Shown here: in pieces, positions 15,097 to 18,025 of the stretch
How positions within the stretch are numbered: position 1 is the first letter of the stretch
How the letters are laid out: each line of letters starts with the position of its first letter
Source: Dictyoglomaceae bacterium
Lineage (GTDB): Bacteria > Dictyoglomota > Dictyoglomia > Dictyoglomales > Dictyoglomaceae
Direction: 5' to 3'
NCBI GenBank assembly: GCA_028276205.1
Contig: JAPYWU010000008.1
Coordinates: 1 to 18,025 of the forward strand
Length of the DNA stretch: 18,025 bases
Program-made: the position numbers and the translations under genes
Notes under the pieces: model-generated
Database searches by the model: none
The model's input: the letters and a program-made list of their open reading frames with translations, nothing else
What the model was told of the DNA's origin: nothing

Positions 15097-18025
15097 TTTT
15101 ACAAAAGAAAATTAATTTCTTTGATTCTGCTTATAAGCCTTTTGTTAATTGGGGGGATATTTGCTCAAAGTGCTTTAAAAAGTTTAGTGGGAATTCAAGT
15201 AGAGGATGGTAGTAGTGGTTCTATAAACATAAATATTTATTTTTCAACAACTTCTGTTCCAAAATATGATATTAAACAATCCACTTCAAAAATCATGGTG
15301 ACTTTTTATGATACTCAGATAAAAACAGTATCAAAAAATGTTGAAATAAATAAGGGATTTTTGACTAATTTAGAACTCTCTCAAAACAAAAATAATACTT
15401 TACTTGTAATAAATTTTGTGGGATCTTTACCTAAGTATTCAGTTACTTCTGCTTCTGGAATTATAAAAATTGCATTGAGTCCTTCTAGCGTATCGTCCCA
15501 AGAAGGAACTTCATATATTAAAGAGGCCTCTTCAATAGAAAATACTCTTTTGAATGTAAAGATTGATAAAAATTACAAACCTAATCTTATAGTATTAGAG
15601 TTTTCTTTGGAAGCACCAGATTTTAAAAGCTCACTCCTTAAAAATCCTTTAAGATATGTAATTGATTTAAATAATACAGTAAATAAATTTGGTTCTAAGG
15701 TTATATCTGTAAATTCTAGTCCGATTATTTCGGTTAGGACCTCTCAATTTAGTACTAAACCGTTTATTACAAGAGTAGTTGTTGACTTGAAGACTTCTTT
15801 TCCTGCCATATCTGCAAAATCATCTGATAATAAAATATATATAGGGACATCAGAGGTTTTAGCTAAGGTTGTTCCAACAACCACAAAGGCTATAAGTAAA
15901 AAGACAATCGAAGTGCCAGAAAAGGAAGAGACTCCAAAGATAACAGAGATAAAGACTAAAGAAGTACAGGAAGAACAAAAAGAAGAAACAAAATTGGAAC
16001 AACCTAAGCCTGTAGAAGTAAAAGATAAATTCCAGCAGAAGATTTCTGTATCTTTTGATAGGGCTGAGATAAGAGATGTTTTAAAAGCAATGGGGCAGTT
16101 GGCTGGACTTAATATTATAACGGATATCGGTGTCCAAGGAAGAATAAGTGTTTATTTAAAAGACATTCCATTTAGAGATGCTTTTTATGCTCTACTTGCA
16201 TCATCTGATCTTGGGTATGTTCAACAAGGTGAAGTAATTATTGTGGCAAATCTTGATAAGCTTCAAAAAATTGAAAGTAGAGATTTAGTTACAAAGGTAT
16301 ATCAACTCAGGTATTTTGAAAGTCAAAAGGCAAAAGAAATTCTATCTAAGACATCTAAAACTGCAATTTTTGATTCTGATGATACAAGAAATTGGTTGAT
16401 AGTTTCAGCTCCGCCAACAGAACTTCCAAAGATAGAGAATGCTATCAAAATTTTAGATATTCCATCTGAAAAAGTTGCAGAGACAAAGGGAGTAGGAAAG
16501 GTTCAGGTTGAAAAGTACGAAGATACATATCTTGTTTCTCTTAATGCAAAGGGCGAAGATATTAAAGATATTCTTCAGGAAATAGCCCAAAAAACGGGTA
16601 GGAATATAATATTTTCAAAAGATATTTCTGGAGGTTTATATCTTACCTTAAACAAAGTTTCCTTAGATAGAGCTATAGATCTTATTATTAGAAGTTTAGG
16701 ATATACATATGAGATAAGGGAAGGCGGATTTATAATAGTAAGTGTACCTAAGGGTGAAACCCCTTCAGCTCCTATTTTAGAGATAAAAGAACTTGTTAAG
16801 ATAGATAAAATTGGTGATATATATTATGTTACAGCAGATCTTAGAAAATCTGATATAAGAGATATACTTCAAGAGATAGCAAAGAAAACAGAATTTAATT
16901 TTGTAATAGATCCAAAGGTTTCAGGTAGTGTAGATCTATTTGTAAATAGAGTACCATTAGACGAAGTTCTTACTATTTTGCAAAGGCTTGCCAATTTTGA
17001 TATGGAAAAGGTAGGAAAGACCTATTATGTTAAACCAAAAGAAGTACAAACAGCTCCTACAGTAGTTCAGCCCATAATAACTAAATTATATGTTCTTAAA
17101 TATATAGATCTGCAGGATATTTTGAGGGTAGGAGGGGCATTAGTAAAGAATATAAGTTTAAGTTATGATAGCAAGACGAGGTTATTAATAGCCCAAGGGA
17201 AGGAAGAAGACTTAAAGGTGCTTGATGATCTAATAAGTAGGATAGATGTAGAGAGGAAAGGAGAAGAGGTAGTAGTAGCGAAGGAGTTATTGAATGTAGA
17301 GAAGGATAAAGATGGGAAGATATATGTAAGTTGTGATTTGAAGAAGGCAGATATAAGGGAAGTATTAAGGGAGCTTGGTAAGAAAGCAGACATTAACTTT
17401 GTTATAGATCCAAAGGTAACAGGAGAAGTAGATCTCTACCTAAACAAGGTAGAATTATCGGAGGTATTGAACATACTCCAGAAGGCAGCGAAGATAAGCA
17501 TAACGAGAGATGATAAAGTGACTTATGTGAAGATGCAAGAGGAGAAGGTAGCGGTGCCAGTAGAGACAGCGAAGACAAAGATATATGTATTGAAATATAT
17601 AGATCTATCAGACATAGAGAGGGTAGGAGGGGCATTAGTAAAGAATATAAGTTTAAGTTATGATAGCAAGACGAGGTTATTGATAGCCCAAGGGAAGGAA
17701 GAAGACTTGAAGGTGCTTGATGATCTAATAAGTAGGATAGATGTAGAGAGGAAAGGAGAAGAGGTAGTAGTAGCGAAGGAGTTATTGAATGTAGAGAAGG
17801 ATAAAGATGGGAAGATATATGTAAGCTGTGATTTGAAGAAGGCAGATATAAGGGAAGTATTGAGGGAGCTTGGTAAGAAAGCAGACATTAACTTTGTGAT
17901 AGATCCAAAGGTAACAGGAGAAGTAGATCTCTACCTAAACAGGGTAGAATTATCGGAGGTATTGAACATACTCCAGAAAGCAGCGAAGATAAGCATAACG
18001 AGAGATGATAAAGTGACTTATGTGA
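15094..18025 (+). CDS. Secretin-family (PilQ/GspD-like) protein with amplified N-domains, 3' end outside window
   Basis: Secretins form the outer-membrane gate of type IV pili and type II secretion. The frame is open for 977 codons to the window edge. A signal peptide (1-24, IFA|QS) comes first, then two AMIN-type domains (about 31-128 and 150-253) and a Lys/Glu/Pro-rich linker (262-315). STN-type domains start near 316, 476, 575, 741 and 906, with the pattern D-I-R-x-V/I-L-x-x-(I/L)-(A/G)-x-K. Secretin_N-type modules lie at about 399-466, 661-719 and 828-884. The last two secretin_N/STN pairs are a 165-aa tandem repeat nearly identical even in DNA. The secretin beta-barrel domain is not in the window, so gate function is inferred from N-domains and the pilMNOP context. 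A long repeat-rich AMIN/STN protein without a pore is the alternative. Confidence 0.85.
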   Translation, partial: MFYKRKLISLILLISLLLIGGIFAQSALKSLVGIQVEDGSSGSININIYFSTTSVPKYDIKQSTSKIMVTFYDTQIKTVSKNVEINKGFLTNLELSQNKNNTLLVINFVGSLPKYSVTSASGIIKIALSPSSVSSQEGTSYIKEASSIENTLLNVKIDKNYKPNLIVLEFSLEAPDFKSSLLKNPLRYVIDLNNTVNKFGSKVISVNSSPIISVRTSQFSTKPFITRVVVDLKTSFPAISAKSSDNKIYIGTSEVLAKVVPTTTKAISKKTIEVPEKEETPKITEIKTKEVQEEQKEETKLEQPKPVEVKDKFQQKISVSFDRAEIRDVLKAMGQLAGLNIITDIGVQGRISVYLKDIPFRDAFYALLASSDLGYVQQGEVIIVANLDKLQKIESRDLVTKVYQLRYFESQKAKEILSKTSKTAIFDSDDTRNWLIVSAPPTELPKIENAIKILDIPSEKVAETKGVGKVQVEKYEDTYLVSLNAKGEDIKDILQEIAQKTGRNIIFSKDISGGLYLTLNKVSLDRAIDLIIRSLGYTYEIREGGFIIVSVPKGETPSAPILEIKELVKIDKIGDIYYVTADLRKSDIRDILQEIAKKTEFNFVIDPKVSGSVDLFVNRVPLDEVLTILQRLANFDMEKVGKTYYVKPKEVQTAPTVVQPIITKLYVLKYIDLQDILRVGGALVKNISLSYDSKTRLLIAQGKEEDLKVLDDLISRIDVERKGEEVVVAKELLNVEKDKDGKIYVSCDLKKADIREVLRELGKKADINFVIDPKVTGEVDLYLNKVELSEVLNILQKAAKISITRDDKVTYVKMQEEKVAVPVETAKTKIYVLKYIDLSDIERVGGALVKNISLSYDSKTRLLIAQGKEEDLKVLDDLISRIDVERKGEEVVVAKELLNVEKDKDGKIYVSCDLKKADIREVLRELGKKADINFVIDPKVTGEVDLYLNRVELSEVLNILQKAAKISITRDDKVTYV
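17124..17618 (+). repeat. 495-bp tandem repeat, copy 1 (in secretin gene)
   Basis: One full unit of 165 codons. It encodes a secretin_N-type module (VGGALVKNISLSYDS, LLIAQGKEEDLKVLDDL), a VERKGEEVVVAKELLNVEKD hinge and an STN-type module (YVSCDLKKADIREVLRELG, INFVIDPKVTGEVDLYLN). It matches copy 2 from 17619 onward. Upstream of 17124 the DNA similarity falls quickly to protein-level similarity only, marking an older copy. Confidence 0.93.
17619..18025 (+). repeat. 495-bp tandem repeat, copy 2 (cut by the window end)
   Basis: The 407 visible bases align without gaps to 17124-17530. I count seven substitutions (about 98% identity); six are silent and one changes Lys to Arg. This indicates very recent duplication or ongoing homogenisation. 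The unit is incomplete at the edge, so the total copy number is unknown. Confidence 0.93.

Noticed and set aside
17163..17888. Two identical 76-codon reverse-strand reading frames (17163-17393 and 17658-17888)
   Set aside because: They are antisense shadows of the 495-bp repeat, Ser/Leu-rich as expected from the complement of Lys/Glu/Asp-rich coding DNA. They have no ribosome site or family match that I can see.
17124..18025. CRISPR array or mobile-element repeat
   Set aside because: The unit is 495 bp, contiguous, in frame and protein-coding, with no short repeat-spacer pattern, transposase or terminal inverted repeats.

Overview
The window is a dense, AT-rich bacterial chromosome segment with every gene on the + strand. 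Base composition, heavy use of AGA and ATA codons and Lys/Glu-rich proteins suggest a thermophile. The mix of Firmicutes-style RNA switches (glmS ribozyme, T-box) with a PilMNOP-secretin system that needs an outer membrane suggests a deep-branching diderm; Dictyoglomus is my best guess (inference only, no search done). No mobile element, CRISPR array or phage gene is visible.

Layout. (1) 1-3338: the 3' part of a glmS ribozyme, then a hairpin that buries the glmS Shine-Dalgarno sequence, then glmS, acpS and a membrane-anchored TPR protein, tightly packed. (2) 3339-3600: a consensus-like promoter and a ~180-nt rod-shaped RNA with a large central bubble, best explained as 6S RNA. (3) 3601-6644: alaS and ruvX, overlapping by 4 nt. 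(4) 6616-7022: a perfect -35/-10 promoter overlapping the end of ruvX, a tRNA-Val(GAC), and directly after it a complete threonine T-box leader with antiterminator and terminator. (5) 7023-12315: thrS followed after 12 nt by prepilin peptidase, three prepilin-like genes and a PilX-like protein with a beta-rich C-terminal region. (6) 12321 to the end: a second likely promoter and pilM-pilN-pilO-pilP, then a very long secretin-family gene starting at a TTG codon and running off the window.

How it fits together. Regions 5 and 6 encode much of a type IV pilus/type II secretion-like machine: prepilin processing (PilD), minor pilins (FimT/GspH-, PilV-, PilW- and PilX-like), the inner-membrane assembly platform (PilM/N/O/P) and the outer-membrane gate. 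No assembly/retraction ATPase, PilC-type platform protein or obvious major pilin is in the window. Regions 1-4 are housekeeping genes controlled by RNA: glucosamine-6-phosphate sensing, Thr-tRNA charging and a probable RNA-polymerase-binding RNA.

The most unusual feature is at the right end. The secretin gene's periplasmic part has been expanded into at least five STN-type and three secretin_N-type modules. The last modules are a 495-bp (165-aa) direct tandem repeat about 98% identical at DNA level, with codon choice unlike the rest of the window. The array is still continuing where the window stops.
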